Made by a program: the position numbers and the translations under genes
Source of the DNA: Niveispirillum irakense DSM 11586
GTDB lineage: Bacteria; Pseudomonadota; Alphaproteobacteria; Azospirillales; Azospirillaceae
Direction of reading: 5' to 3'
NCBI RefSeq assembly: GCF_000429645.1
Contig: NZ_AUCG01000022.1
Location: 248,001 to 312,000, forward strand
Length of the DNA: 64,000 bases
Shown here: positions 63,696 through 64,000 of the stretch, piece by piece
Layout: the number at the start of each line of letters is the position of its first letter
Position numbering within the stretch: position 1 is the first letter of the stretch
Notes under the pieces: generated by a model
What the model was told of the DNA's origin: nothing
Seen by the model: only the letters and a program-made list of their open reading frames with translations
The model's database searches: none

Positions 63696-64000
63696 GCCGC
63701 TTCCCCACAACCGGCCTGCGCCAGGGCCATGTAATAAATATCCTCCAGCCTTGGCGGATGGGGTGTGAAGGCGGGGTCGGGCGGGGTGTCGCCCAGCGCC
63801 ACCACCCGCGTGCCGGCACGGGTGGCCACCAGATGCAGGGCCGGTGGTACCGGCTCCCCGCGCGGCACCAGCCGGGACCAGAGGCGACCGGCGCAGCGGG
63901 CCGCCAGTTCATCCGGCGTGCCCTTTGCCAGGATGCGCCCCCCGGCCAGGATGGCCACACCAGCGCACAGATTCTCCACATCCTCCACAATATGGGTGGA
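63692..64000 (-). CDS. ABC transporter ATP-binding protein (C-terminal part)
   Basis: The frame is open to the window edge, so the N-terminal part with Walker A, signature and Walker B lies outside. The first residues STHIVEDVENLC contain the H-loop His of ABC ATPases, followed by the usual ILAGGRILAKGTPDEL. The last 60 residues form a regulatory tail (LWSRLVPRGEPVPPALHLVATRAGTRVV). It overlaps the permease gene by 4 bp, so the two form a transporter. Confidence 0.88.
   Translation of the reverse strand, partial: STHIVEDVENLCAGVAILAGGRILAKGTPDELAARCAGRLWSRLVPRGEPVPPALHLVATRAGTRVVALGDTPPDPAFTPHPPRLEDIYYMALAQAGCGEAA

Overview
The window is high-GC DNA with closely packed, often overlapping genes, many TonB-dependent receptors (TBDRs) and an initiator-tRNA 3' fragment of proteobacterial type. 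It suggests an alphaproteobacterium, possibly of the Azospirillaceae (Azospirillum/Niveispirillum-like). That placement is inference from gene families and style, not from a marker gene.

Region 1 (1-9.7 kb) is catabolic. It holds the end of a succinate-semialdehyde-type aldehyde dehydrogenase and a tartrate/D-malate dehydrogenase-like gene (+), then a minus-strand run of aldehyde dehydrogenase, DSD1-like PLP enzyme, RidA, double cupin, FAD amino-acid/opine-type oxidase and a DUF1624 membrane protein. A divergent LysR regulator faces this run. The set fits breakdown of an amino acid, opine or hydroxy-amino acid; the substrate is not visible. A small IS630-type MITE lies at the edge.

Region 2 (9.7-22.4 kb, all minus strand) is a copper/metal locus. 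In transcription order it has a DUF2946 protein, TBDR, PepSY membrane protein, CopC, a CopD::PCuAC fusion, two more DUF2946 proteins, DUF2244, a second TBDR, MbnP, MbnH and a decayed third TBDR. Many of these genes overlap or are 1-20 bp apart. This looks like a copper uptake pathway from outer membrane to periplasm to cytoplasm, without methanobactin biosynthesis genes.

Region 3 (22.9-27.5 kb, +) encodes a complete MacA-MacB-outer-membrane-factor efflux pump.

Region 4 (27.7-55.5 kb) is a composite defence island. It starts with an IS5-family remnant next to a truncated, frameshifted DUF2357 nuclease gene. Next is a long minus-strand operon: hsdR, FRG-domain gene, unknown 115-aa gene, hsdM, a 57-aa ORF overlapping both neighbours, hsdS, a small membrane protein and a DUF5655 nuclease-like gene. 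Divergent from hsdR is a complete type I Zorya system (zorABCD). After an IS1380 fragment come type III restriction-modification genes (mod-res) and an AT-rich phospholipase-D-like gene with its own terminator. A 3' fragment of initiator tRNA-fMet, a tyrosine integrase and an IS256 element with a nonsense codon mark the right edge.

Region 5 (55.5-64 kb) is iron/siderophore-like: a TBDR and a PepSY gene fused by deletion into two pseudogenes, an intact TBDR behind a possible Fur box, an RhtX/FptX-like MFS transporter, and an ABC permease carrying a degenerate M1-peptidase-like domain with the end of its ATPase.

The most interesting parts are the expanded type I restriction operon with its hidden 57-aa ORF and the copper locus with the CopD::PCuAC fusion and MbnP/MbnH pair. 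All calls come from reading the sequence; no database search was run.
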